Part shown: piece after piece, positions 1-8,959 of the stretch
Layout of the letters: each line of letters starts with the position of its first letter
How positions within the stretch are numbered: position 1 is the stretch's first letter
DNA from: Piliocolobus tephrosceles
Taxonomy: Eukaryota > Chordata > Mammalia > Primates > Cercopithecidae
Direction: 5' to 3'
DNA length: 64,000 nucleotides
NCBI RefSeq assembly: GCF_002776525.5
Contig: NC_045434.1
Coordinates: 113,715,480 to 113,779,479 of the forward strand
Position numbers and translations under genes: made by a program
Notes under the pieces: model-generated
What the model was told of the DNA's origin: nothing
Databases searched by the model: none
Seen by the model: the letters and a program-made list of their open reading frames with translations, nothing else

Positions 1-746
1 CTCTGCATGTGAGATGGGTCTCCTGAAGACAGCAGACTGATGGGTCTACTGTGTTTTCATCCTGACCAGATGAGAACTCTTGGTGTGGCCAGTGAGTCTT
101 ACTTTTTCCATTCGTGTGTGCAATAGAAATCAGTTTATGATTTTACAGGTAACCTAATGCCAAGATTGCAAGAGCATAAATAGTCTTCAGAAACATATAA
201 TTGTGTAAGTGTCTGACTGTGTGTGCACGTGTGTGAGATTAATATGGCATATTAGGTTTCCATTTTAGTGGTTTTTAGCTTTGTCCTGTCAGTTCCCAGA
301 AAAGCTGTTCAAGCTTTTTTTGAATCACTCCTGCATTGTTATGATTCTGATGATCAAAAAAGATACCCACAGGTTTCCTAAAGCACAGCATTTCACAACC
401 TTATGTCAGTCTGAAACAAAATGAAACAAAACACAGCAAAATAAAACAAAACGCTTACATCAGAAAAGAGTAAATGAAATGCTTAAAGAAATTTAGAAAC
501 ATTTACAACTGGAATATTTTAATAATTAAAAATAAATTAAAACAAAATTGCTTTACCAAACAAATCTTGATTCCTTTCTTGCTATTTGAATAGCAATGGG
601 GGGAAATTTCACTCATGTAAATAAAATGTAAAACTGTGTTTTGTTAATGACTTTCTGCAGGGTGTGGAACATTAAAAGTTGGCTGTGTATAAAGCCATCT
701 TATTGGCGTCTGCTCTTAGGGATCCCTCTGTCTTAAATCTCCAGGG
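1..746. other. Upstream flank, no feature recognised
   Basis: AT-rich sequence with an A-rich stretch around 418-450 (aaaacaaaa type units). No ORF, gene or named repeat could be supported. Confidence 0.5.
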
Positions 747-1015
747 AGGCAGAATGACATCATGGTTAAATGTGTGAATCTTGGCATCAGGATGTTCCAG
801 GTCCAACTCTAGCTTTGCTACTTATTGGCAAAGATAGTTGCTACTTAGGAAAGATAGTTGAGCTTTCTTAGAGTCAGTTTCCTCATTTACAAAATGAGGT
901 CAATAATAGTAACACCTCAGAGAGGTTATGAGAATCAAATAAAACCATACATATGAAGTAGGTAGTTCAATAGCTAGTTGTCAGTGCTCATGATATACTC
1001 AACAAATAGGTAAAC
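747..1015 (+). repeat. MIR SINE
   Basis: Shows the MIR order of motifs: catggttaaa, a 'ggtccaactctagctttgct' class core, cctcatttacaaaatgaggt, then a tail with taacacctcagagaggtt. It contains a tandem duplication of about 20 bp at 817-860 (gctactta...aaagatagtt twice). Confidence 0.8.
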
Positions 1016-1149
1016 CCGATCTATCCTTCAGTATCACTTTATTTTTCCAAGGACATTGTTGGTGGCAGGAATAAATCTGAGTGACATGCCAAAATGGTAA
1101 GTGAAATTTTCTCCTCTCTCATCATTACTATAATAACACGGTTTACATC

Positions 1150-1290
1150 CCTCCTCATCTCATTTGTTCATCCACCCACCCCTTCATCCATCCAGTTATG
1201 CATCCATCCTCTACTAAGTGCCAGGCATTGGAGTAATGACATGAATACGGTACCATCTCTGTTTCCAAGGACCTCAGAGATAGTCAGGGT
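1150..1290 (-). repeat. L2 3' end fragment
   Basis: Contains ctaagtgccaggcattg followed by a 'gtaccatctctgtttccaaggacctc' class block, the antisense of an L2 3' end. The host strand starts with a catccatcc-rich stretch at 1170-1210. Confidence 0.6.
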
Positions 1291-1775
1291 TGGGGTGCAA
1301 GGAGGATGGTGATAGTTGTGGTCTCAGATGCTTAAAGAGATAATTATTCTGCAAAAAACTTAGTATAATGATTGTGATATACACAGGATTATGTGGAAAA
1401 AGGGACATCAAGGACTTCCCACAAAAGTTTCTTTGCATTGGATTTTAAAATTCCCAATCTCTGTATAAAGAGCTTTCTCCTTGGCAATTTGTTTATTCCA
1501 ACATGCAAATGGATTTAAATATTCTGCAATTTAGATTAAGGTCCTTAGTTGTTGACAGGAACACATAGAGCTCTTTAGCTTTTCCCTGTAAGTTTAACCT
1601 CCTTAGTTATCTTTAAAACATAACATATATGTGTATCACCGCTAATGTTCTGAAAATCGACTAATATCTAATCATGGCTTGAGAGCTGCAGAATGTTTAA
1701 TGTGAACCAGACTTTGAAAAGACCCAGCTGAGGTGCAATTAGCTCAGTGAAGTAAATCTTTGGAGCCTCATTTTC

Positions 1776-1832
1776 TGTGTGCATGTGTGTGTGTGTGTGC
1801 GTGTGTGTGTGGGGTGGGGGTTGGGGGGGCGG
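1776..1832 (+). repeat. (GT)n microsatellite with G-rich end
   Basis: Runs of gtgtgtgt broken by single gc and ca steps, passing into ggggtggggg and ggggggg. It lies in an otherwise unassigned stretch (1291-1972). Confidence 0.9.
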
Positions 1833-1984
1833 TATATACTCACAGAGTGGGAAGAACACTTGTATTTCCATTTATTTCATTATCTCATTTATTTGGACAT
1901 CTTTTATTAATCCATCCTTTGTAACACATAGACTTACAGTCATGTTCTAATCCTCCTTTTAAAGCTGCTTCTTTGGAAGCTTTT

Positions 1985-2235
1985 ATTTTTTTATGGAGTT
2001 TTGCTCTTGTAGCCCAGGCTGGAGTGCAATGGCACAATCTTGGCTCACTGCAACCTGCGTCTCCTGGGTTCAAGTGATTCTCTTGCCTCAACCTCCTGAG
2101 CAGCTGGGACCACAGGCACTTGCCACCACACCCGGCTAATTTTTTGTATTTTTAGTAGAGGTGAGGTTTCACCATGTCGATCAGGCTGGTCTTGAACTCC
2201 TGGCCTCAGGTGATCCACCTCCTCGGCCTCCAGAA
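1985..2235 (-). mobile_element. Alu, 5'-truncated, antisense
   Basis: Antisense Alu from its T-tract to a point before the promoter half ends. It is bounded by the 12-bp target-site duplication ttggaagctttt at 1973-1984 and 2236-2247, showing the truncation happened during insertion. Confidence 0.93.
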
Positions 2236-2247
2236 TTGGAAGCTTTT

Positions 2248-2786
2248 TGTGTCATAAACTATCTCAAGTAAATTTCTTCTGTTAGATGGTGCCATTTAGA
2301 GTAAAGGTTATTGTCACTGTTGTTGTTACTGTTATTATTATAATCAAGGACTTGAACATGTCAGAAGAGAAAAGAAATCCTGTGATCCTAACAAGATCCT
2401 GCTCAGTTGTACCTAATTCCAAAATCTTTAAATTCACACTGATTTGCACACATTTATTAAAGGAATAGTTATAGAAATCTTACTCTACCCTCATTCTATC
2501 GCTCCAATATTTTTCTGGTATTTACTCTAAAGACAGTATCAAATGACCAGAAATGTAAAGCCCACATCCCTAATGTTTATGTGAAACCAAACTACATTTG
2601 ATTGTAGTTGAAGGAAATTAATCCAGCAAACAGGCAGTCTGGATTTCAGTTTACAGTTTACAATATTTATATTTCTGCATCTTTAATTCTTTCATAAACT
2701 GATTTATCTTCGATAGGTTATGTACCATCCATGATTTACTTATCTTATGACATAAAATAAGAAATACAATGAGTAATAAAGAAAAA
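2248..2786. other. Flank, no feature recognised
   Basis: AT-rich sequence with a short ttgttgttactgttatta low-complexity run near 2320. Nothing else recognised. Confidence 0.5.
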
Positions 2787-3082
2787 GGCTGGGCACAGTG
2801 GCTCATGCCTATAATCCCAGCACTTTGGGAGGCCAGGGTGGGCAGATCACCTGAAGTCAGGAGTTCAAGACCAGCCTGGCCAACATGGTAAAACTCTGTC
2901 TCTACTAAAAATACAAAAATTAGCCAGGCATGTGCCTGTAATCCCAGTTACTGGGGAAGCTGAGGCAGGAGAAATCACTTGAACCCGGGAGGTGGAGGTC
3001 GCAGAGAGCTGAGATTGCGCCACTGAACTCCAGCCTGGGTGACAGAGTGAGATTCAGTCTCAAAAAAAAAAAAAAAAAAAAA
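2787..3082 (+). mobile_element. Alu, full length, sense
   Basis: Starts ggctgggcacagtggctcat and ends in about 22 A residues. Carries left and right arms with the central A-rich linker; a few bases are missing near 2935. Confidence 0.95.
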
Positions 3083-3118
3083 TTGTTTTTCTGACTTTCC
3101 TGGTGGTAGGTAGATCTT

Positions 3119-3402
3119 TTTTTGAGGCGGAGTCTCGCTCTGTCGCCCGGACTGGAGTGCAGTGGCCGGATCTCAGCTCACTGCAAGCTCCGCCTCCCGG
3201 GTTTAGGCCATTCTCCTGCCTCAGCCTCCCGAGTAGTTGGGACTACAGGTGCCCGCCACCTCGCCCGGCTAGTTTTTGTATTTTTAGTAGAGACGAGGTT
3301 TCACCGTGTTAGCCAGGATGGTCTCAATCTCCTGACCTCGTGATCCACCCGTCTCGGCCTCCCAAAGTGCTGGGATTACAGGCTTGAGCCACTGCGCCCG
3401 GC
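3119..3402 (-). mobile_element. AluY of Old World monkey (AluYR-like) type, antisense
   Basis: Nearly intact antisense AluY with the variants gccacctcgcccggctag and aggcttgagcc that I associate with cercopithecoid AluYR subfamilies. Flanked by the near-identical duplication tggt(a/g)ggtagatctt at 3104-3118 and 3403-3417. Confidence 0.92.
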
Positions 3403-3417
3403 TGGTGGGTAGATCTT

Positions 3418-3807
3418 AATGTCTTTGCAAATTCAAGAGTTGGAAGAATAATAAGAAAAAAAATCAGTAAGGATTGGAGTGACAATACAGATGGAGCAAG
3501 CAATGAATTGATGTGGCTTTCAGATCCTTTACTTCACAGGTTTTTGGTACATTTGGCCTGATGTAGAACATCCTATGACATAGGATATAATTTTGAACAT
3601 GGCAAGTGTCCTAGTATGTGATATCCATAAGCTGTTGTGCTTGTCTTTCCTGCAGCTCAGGATGTCACTTACTCCATTTCCCGTTTTTATACAGGGTAGG
3701 GCTGAAGCAAGATCCAAACAACACTGTGATACAACAGAGAAACAGAGGGCAGCCTGCTCATCTTGCAGGGCCCAGAAAGACTAGTGAGACACACACAAAA
3801 AAAGCAG
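3418..3807. other. Flank between Alus, no feature recognised
   Basis: Unique-looking sequence. Open frames here run into the following Alu and are not credible genes. Confidence 0.5.
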
Positions 3808-4107
3808 GGCCAGGTGAGGTGGCTGATGCCTGTAATTCCAGCATTTTGGGAGGCCGAGGTGGACGAATCACCTGAGGTCAGGAGTTTGAGACCAGCCTGG
3901 CCAACATGGAGAAAACTGTCTCTACTAAAAGTACAAAAATTAGCCAGGTATGGTGGCAGACGTCTGTAATCCCAGCTACTCAGGAGGCCGAGGCAGGAGA
4001 ATTGCTTGAATCCGGGAGGCGGAGGTTGCAGTGAGCTGAGATCGTGCCACTGCACTCCAGCCTGTGTGACAAGAGTAACACTCTGGCTCAAAAAAAAAAA
4101 AAAAAAA
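3808..4107 (+). mobile_element. Alu, full length, sense
   Basis: Starts ggccaggtgaggtggctgat and ends in a poly-A run to 4107, with both Alu arms present. Confidence 0.95.
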
Positions 4108-4245
4108 TGCAGATCTTTTTTCATGTTGCTCTTATGCCTTGTACAGGTAATGTTGGCAAATCCTTCCTGATCTTTTCACCACCAGAAAGGCAGGATAGAA
4201 AGGCAGACAGGCGATGGAGGGAGAGCAAGAGGGTTAACACAGTTT

Positions 4246-4410
4246 ATTCATTTATTTACTCACTAAACTAATATTTATTTTTTGTCATGTGACAGGCACC
4301 AAGGTTGGTTCTGGGAATTTGAAGATGAATGAGTTACCACCCCTGCCTTCAAGGTGTTTCAGTCTAGCAGGGGGAACGATGTTTAAACCAGTAATTAAGC
4401 TTGATAAGGC
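4246..4410 (-). repeat. L2 3' end fragment
   Basis: Reads atttatttactcactaa, gacaggcaccaaggttgg, then ccctgccttcaaggtgttt and agtctagcagggg, the antisense L2 3' UTR order. Confidence 0.75.
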
Positions 4411-4499
4411 AATTATTTTAATGGTGAGCCACAGCTCTGAACAGAAGCACAGATGTGGAGACACAAGTTCATCCTTTCATCGAGTTCCCTAATAAACAG

Positions 4500-4640
4500 C
4501 AATATGCTTAACTCTGTTGATCTCTAGCTTCTTCATTAAAATGGGTGGGAGAGCATCTTCTCACTCGCAGACAGTGCGTGTAAAGTGCCCAGAAAAGTGC
4601 TTCACACATAGTGGGCATTCAGCAAATGATAGAGGGTGGA
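4500..4640 (+). repeat. MIR fragment
   Basis: Contains cttcattaaaatgggtg, then gtgcttcacacatagtgggc and attcagcaaatgatag, the 3' half of a MIR element. Confidence 0.65.
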
Positions 4641-4847
4641 TGTGCTACAGGGGCTATGAAGGACTCAAGGGCAGTAGGACCACAGGAGGGGTCCTGAAGT
4701 CCACGTCAGATACACAAGAAAGGCCCTATTGCACACTACAAGAACACTAGTTACTAGGATTAGCGAGGAGTTGCCACTGACGAGTTGGTCCCTATTTCCC
4801 AACTTGCCTTCACTAGGTGGAACATTTCCTTTAAGATTGCAAAGGGA

Positions 4848-5114
4848 GGCCAGTGCCATGGCTCATATCTATAATCCCTGCACTTTCGGAGACCGAGGTG
4901 GGTGGATCACTTGAGGTCAGGAGTTCGAGAGCAGCCTGGCCGTATGGTGAAACCCCGTCTCTACTAAAAATACAAAAATTAGCTGGGTGTGAGGGTGCAT
5001 GCCTGTAGTCCCAGCTACTCAGGAGGCTGAGGCAGGAGAATCGCTTGAACCCGGGAGGTGGAGGTTGCAGTGAGCCGAGATCGCACCACTGCACTCTAGC
5101 CTGGGTGACAGAGC
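4848..5114 (+). mobile_element. Alu lacking its A-tail, sense
   Basis: Starts ggccagtgccatggctcat and runs to cctgggtgacagag, then stops abruptly without a poly-A tail at a segment unrelated to Alu. Confidence 0.9.
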
Positions 5115-5265
5115 CCTGTTACCTGCACTGGACCCCAATCTCTCTCCCTTGTCCTCCCCAGCTTCTGCCTCCTGCTCTCACCTACTGCTCTGATGACCAG
5201 CCAGGGCAGACCTGGAGGCCAAGGTCAGTGGTTTGTTGGGACAAGGGCTGGGCCCCAAAAAGCCC
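5115..5265. other. Non-Alu segment trapped between two Alu pieces
   Basis: About 150 bp of moderately GC-rich, pyrimidine-rich sequence (ccctgttacctgcactgg ... gctgggccccaaaaagcc) joined directly to a tail-less Alu on the left and to the middle of another Alu on the right. It matches no repeat I know. Origin unknown; it may be host sequence left between Alus after recombination. Confidence 0.6.
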
Positions 5266-5434
5266 CACAAAAATTAGCCAGGTGTGGCAGCGTGCCTGTA
5301 GTCCCAGCTACTCAGGAGGCTGAGGCAGGAGAATAGCTTGAACCTGGGAGGTGGATGTTGAAGTGAGTCGAGATCTACTGCACTCCAGCCTGGGTGACAG
5401 AGTAAGACTCTGTCTCCAAAAAAAAAAAAAAAAA
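5266..5434 (+). mobile_element. Alu right part, 5'-truncated, sense
   Basis: Begins at the internal position acaaaaattagccaggtgtg and ends in a poly-A run to 5434. It has no left arm. Confidence 0.9.
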
Positions 5435-5769
5435 GTAAAGGGAAAAGACTGCAATTTTTTCCTTTAGTAAGGATAACTCAGGTGAGAAGCCCATTGCATT
5501 TTTATTGCACCAATTTCTGACACTTAAATGTCTTCCACATGAGTCACCTATTGGCACTTAGCTCTTTGTTTACGTGAAGAATCCCGTGTCTCCACTAACC
5601 TCCTTTTCTTCTAGGCCTTCCATATATTTTTCTGTTGCCCTTCTATCAGCTCTGTGGTTTACTATATTTGCGAAGCATTATGTTTTGAAGTCATATATTA
5701 TATCATATATAGAGAAGTGAAATAGAATGTTTGGTCATTGTTGCCACTTGTGAATGAAAAGTGGCTACT
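5435..5769. other. Flank, no feature recognised
   Basis: AT-rich sequence with a short tatatt palindromic stretch near 5695-5712. No gene or named repeat recognised. Confidence 0.5.
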
Positions 5770-5827
5770 ATTGGGTAATATTTATTGAGCTCTTATTATC
5801 AGGCACTACACATTTTATGCATTGTAT

Positions 5828-5985
5828 CAGTGCTTCTTAGGTTTTGATGGAAATACATGGGATATGGAGATCTTAAAATTCAGGTTCTGGTTCATTCAGT
5901 ATGAGAGTAGAGGCCAAATGGCTACAGTGCTGACAAGTTCAAGGTGATGCCACTGTCCACAGGCTGCATTTTGAATAGCAAGACC
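5828..5985 (+). mobile_element. MER5A-like hAT-Charlie DNA transposon
   Basis: Starts cagtgcttcttaggtttt, contains ttcaggttctggttcattc and aaggtgatgccactg, and ends ttgaatagcaagac, the MER5A/B order. Flanked by an imperfect 8-bp duplication (attgtatc / cttgtatc), as expected for hAT elements. Inserted into the MIR. Confidence 0.75.
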
Positions 5986-6037
5986 TTGTATCATTTGATC
6001 CTGACAACAACCCTATTAGTTAGAAATTACTTCTTAA

Positions 6038-6342
6038 GGCCAGGCGCGGTGGCTCATGCCTGTAATCCCAGCATTTTGGGAGGCCGAGGTGGGCAGATCA
6101 CCAGGTCAGGAGATTGAGACCATTCTGGCTAACATGGTGAAACCCCATGTCTACTAAAAAAAAAAAAAAAAAAAAAAAATTAGCCAGGCATGGTGGGTGG
6201 GGGGTGCCTGTAGTCCCAGCTACTCAGGAGGCTGAGGCAGGAGAATGGTGTGAACCCAGGAGGTGGAGCTTGCAGTGAGCCGAGATAGCACCACTGCACT
6301 CCAGCCTGGGCGACAGAGCAAGACTCTTTCTCAGGAAAAAAC
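6038..6342 (+). mobile_element. Alu, full length, sense, with expanded central A-run
   Basis: Starts ggccaggcgcggtggctcat and ends ctctttctcaggaaaaaac. The middle A-rich linker has expanded to about 25 A residues (6156-6179) and a G-rich gtggggggtgcc lies after it. Confidence 0.93.
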
Positions 6343-6470
6343 AAATTTCTTATTTCATATCTATGGAAACTGAAGGGCAGAGAATTTATCCAAGGTCATG
6401 TTGCTAGAAAGTAGTACAGCTCCGGCTCTAAATTCAGATTTGCATCCTGGGATAGTGTATGTAATCTGGA

Positions 6471-6955
6471 TTTTGGAAATATTCTCCAACATCCAAAGGT
6501 GATCTGATGCTACCTGAATTAAAATTCATAGTTTTAGTTTAAATTTCGTCCCAATTAATGACATTTCTTTCTAATTTCTCTTTATGAAAGACTCTGTTAA
6601 ATGGTGATTCAGATGTGTTGGATTTTGCTTCTAAAGGTATGTAGAGTTTAGTATGATTTACTTGCCAAAATTATGGCCTAGGAAACGACGTGCTATTGAT
6701 GGAATCCGCACTGAACACAAGAGGAAATTGCTAGGGAAGGATGCGTGAGGAAAGGAAATCCTCAGGCTGATTTATTGTTCAGCGCTGAGTGTACACAGTG
6801 TGCTATCCTTGTCACAGCCAAGTGAAAAAGGACGCAATCCCTGTCCTGAACAGATCATTCTTTTAAAAAATAATATTTTGGCCTGCTTATAAAGTATGGT
6901 TCGTAATAAAAAATTTGGGCTACAGAAATATAATTCAATTTTCCAAAATCCCATC
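6471..6955. other. Flank, no feature recognised
   Basis: Unique-looking sequence with no supported ORF or repeat. Confidence 0.5.
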
Positions 6956-7260
6956 TTTTTTTTTTTTTTTTTTTTTTTTGAGATGGAGTCTGGCTCTGTC
7001 GTCCAGGCTGCAGTGCAGTGGCTTCATCTCAGCTCACTGCAACCTCCACCTCACGGGTTCAAGCGATTCTCCTGCCTCAGTCTTCTGAGTAGCTGGGACT
7101 ACAGGCACGTGCCACCATGCCCGGCTAATTTTTTGTATTTTTAGTGGAGACAGGTTTTCAACATGTTAGCCAGGATGATCTCCATCTCCTGACCTCGTGA
7201 TCTCCCCGCATCGGCCTCCCAAAGTGCGGGGATTACAGGCGTGAGCCACCGCGCCCGGCC
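6956..7260 (-). mobile_element. Alu (AluY/S type), antisense, full length
   Basis: T-tract of about 24 bases, then gagatggagtctggctctg through to gagccaccgcgcccggcc. Both arms are present. Confidence 0.95.
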
Positions 7261-7439
7261 TATTTTCTAATTTTAAGTGAATGCATCTCAAAAGGGTGAC
7301 GAAGGACCACATTCATATCGAACAGCAAGAATTCAATGTGGCAATATCTTGCCACAAATAATTTAAACATTAATTGTGGTTTTGAGGAGCAGTGTGCAGT
7401 GGGAGTAAAAGGGATACGGTTTAGAGTCTCCAAAAAGAT

Positions 7440-7514
7440 CCGGCCACTGCACTCCAGCTCGGGCGACAGAACGAGACTCCGTCTCAAAAAAAAAAAAAAA
7501 GAAAAGAAAAAAAG
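7440..7514 (+). mobile_element. Alu 3' stub, sense
   Basis: Only the last part of the right arm (ccggccactgcactccagc ... gagactccgtctc) with an A-rich tail interrupted by G. It is the last repeat before the promoter region. Confidence 0.9.
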
Positions 7515-7899
7515 AAACACGAATGCACTGCTTGTGCACTGCGCAAAAGTTCTGGGGGTCTAGTTCCAGCTTTCACTAAGGATATCAGAACTGCCCGGCA
7601 GGAGCTGCCCAGGACGCTTTGCTCTCAAATCCTGCCGCCAGTCGCCGACGCATGCGCAGTTTAGCACCGTGGCACAGGCCTTTCTCAGGCAGGTTTTTGT
7701 GGGGTCAGCAAAAGAGCCAGAACTGCAACGGCGAACGGTTCCGAGCCTGACAGGGGAGGGGGAAACCAGCTCCAAGTGAAAATCACCTCACGAGGAAATA
7801 GGCTCAGGGATGGGGGCGGTTTCTGCAGGCGTCTCCACACACGCACTCTCATTCACTTTTAGGGTGCCAAAACACCACCAGGGGCAACTAGGAGGAAAA
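7515..7899. promoter_or_regulatory. Repeat-free shoulder upstream of CpG island
   Basis: About 385 bp without repeats, moderately GC-rich, with the NRF1-like site and a gggggcgg box at 7812-7819. Probable proximal upstream region of the VAV3 promoter; inferred from position and composition only. Confidence 0.45.
7649..7659 (+). promoter_or_regulatory. NRF1-like site upstream of VAV3
   Basis: cgcatgcgcag matches the palindromic core of the nuclear respiratory factor 1 motif (GCGCATGCGC type). It lies about 1 kb upstream of the VAV3 ATG, on the shoulder of the CpG island and in the only repeat-free part of the upstream flank. Such sites are typical of CpG-island promoters. Occupancy is inference. 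Confidence 0.45.
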
Positions 7900-8600
7900 G
7901 GTTGAGGAATCAGCTATAGAGAATGGAGGGGATAGAGCTGCAAGGGGCGAGGGGGCGACGATCTCTAAAACTTTCAGCGCCGTGCTCTACTGATGCTCTG
8001 GGCACTTTTTTCATTTCTCTGGGGAGTGTGGGTGCACCAATTAATCCGTCGCTCCTTTGAGCATTTGTTGTATAGGGGGTCCTGGGGGACCCCATCGTAT
8101 TCCAGTATTCGGCCACACTCCCCTCAAAGCCGGGAAACCTCCCCGAGAGAAGCCCCAGGACGCCGGGGGCTGCATGAGCCCCGTGAAGCTGCAGGCGGGG
8201 GCGCGGGATCCCCTTTGTGGCCGCCGCCCCCCTCCGCCGGCCCCTCCCCCGCGCCCCGCCCTCGGCCACCGACCCCAGCCCCGGCCGCCGGCGCGCTCCC
8301 ACCCGCGCCTCTGGGGACTCGCGGACCGCAGCGAGACCGGCCGGCGCGCTGGGCATGCTCAGTGGCGGGCCCGGCGCTGGAGTCGGAAGCCTGTGCGCTG
8401 CAGCCGCCGCCGAGCCGGCCGGGGCGCACGGAGAGCGCGCGGGACTCGCTGCAGCGGCGGCCGGGTCGCTGCGCACCCGGGCCGGGACCGGAGCCGAGCC
8501 CAGCGCGGCGCCCGCGACCCGCCGGCCGCGGCGCCTGCTCCCTCGATCCCGCTCGGGGAAAGGGCAGGCGGCTGTTGGCGTCGGCGGGGCGCTGAGGAAC

Positions 8601-8621
8601 CGCGGCGGCGGCGGCGGCGGC
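8601..8621 (+). repeat. Short CGG tract in VAV3 5' UTR
   Basis: An almost pure run of about seven CGG/GCG units, followed by the palindromic ccgcggccgc block at 8621-8630. It ends about 57 bases upstream of the VAV3 ATG and is therefore probably in the 5' UTR, where it could form stable RNA structure. Confidence 0.8.
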
Positions 8622-8677
8622 CGCGGCCGCATCCTCGCCGCCCGCCCCGGCCCGGCCGCGTCCCAGAGCCGTCGGGC

Positions 8678-8881
8678 ATGGAGCCGTGGAAGCAGTGTGC
8701 GCAGTGGCTCATCCATTGCAAGGTGCTGCCCGCCAACCACCGAGTGACCTGGGACTCGGCGCAGGTATTCGACCTGGCGCAAACCCTCCGCGATGGAGTC
8801 CTGCTCTGCCAGCTGCTTAACAACCTCCGGGCGCACTCCATCAACCTGAAGGAGATCAACCTGAGGCCGCAGATGTCCCAG
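8678..8881 (+). CDS. VAV3: VAV3 exon 1 coding part (N-terminal half of CH domain)
   Basis: Encodes 68 residues beginning MEPWKQCAQWLIHCKVL and ending RPQMSQ, which I recognise as the start of VAV3. VAV1 begins MELWRQC and VAV2 MEQWRQC, so the paralogue call is firm. VAV proteins are cytosolic Dbl-family exchange factors that load GTP on Rho/Rac GTPases after tyrosine phosphorylation downstream of antigen, growth-factor and integrin receptors. The full protein (about 847 residues) has CH, acidic, DH, PH, zinc-finger and SH3-SH2-SH3 regions. This exon supplies only the first half of the CH domain, including the conserved block DLAQTLRDGVLLCQLLNNL at residues 32-50. In VAV proteins the CH domain helps hold the enzyme autoinhibited. 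The start ATG at 8678 has a strong context, with G at -3 (8675) and G at +4 (8681). The exon ends on a codon boundary at CAG|GTGAGG. The next VAV3 residues (FLCLKN) are not in the window. Residue 19 is Ala (codon 8732-8734), where I recall Thr in human. Confidence 0.97.
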
Positions 8882-8887
8882 GTGAGG
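8882..8887 (+). other. VAV3: Splice donor of VAV3 exon 1
   Basis: The exon ends ...tcccag and the intron begins gtgagg, a near-consensus U2 donor. The cut falls exactly after codon 68 (Gln), giving a phase-0 intron, as expected for the VAV family where MSQ is followed by FLCLKN. Confidence 0.95.
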
Positions 8888-8959
8888 AGGCCGGCGCGGG
8901 CGCCCAGCCTCCAGCCGGCAGCTCCCATTAATCATGAGGCTAATTTCTTTGTGTGAATG

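Larger units (their letters stand above)
5770..6470 (-). repeat. MIR, antisense, split by two later insertions
   Basis: Three collinear pieces of one antisense MIR: 5770-5827 (tatttattgagctcttatta), 5986-6037 (gatcctgacaacaacccta) and 6343-6470 (ctatggaaactgaagggcag then aaggtcatgttgctagaaag). The gaps are filled by a MER5-like element and an Alu. Confidence 0.8.

Noticed and set aside
3687..4124. 145-codon minus-strand frame with LSQSVTLVTQAGVQWHDL
   Set aside because: This is the standard conceptual translation of an antisense Alu. The same applies to similar frames at 3103, 4831, 6896, 21365, 28863, 30043, 54638 and 59682.
8217..8747. 176-codon plus-strand frame in the CpG island
   Set aside because: Composition-driven frame starting at a GTG. 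Only its internal ATG at 8355 is of interest, as an upstream ORF, not as a gene.
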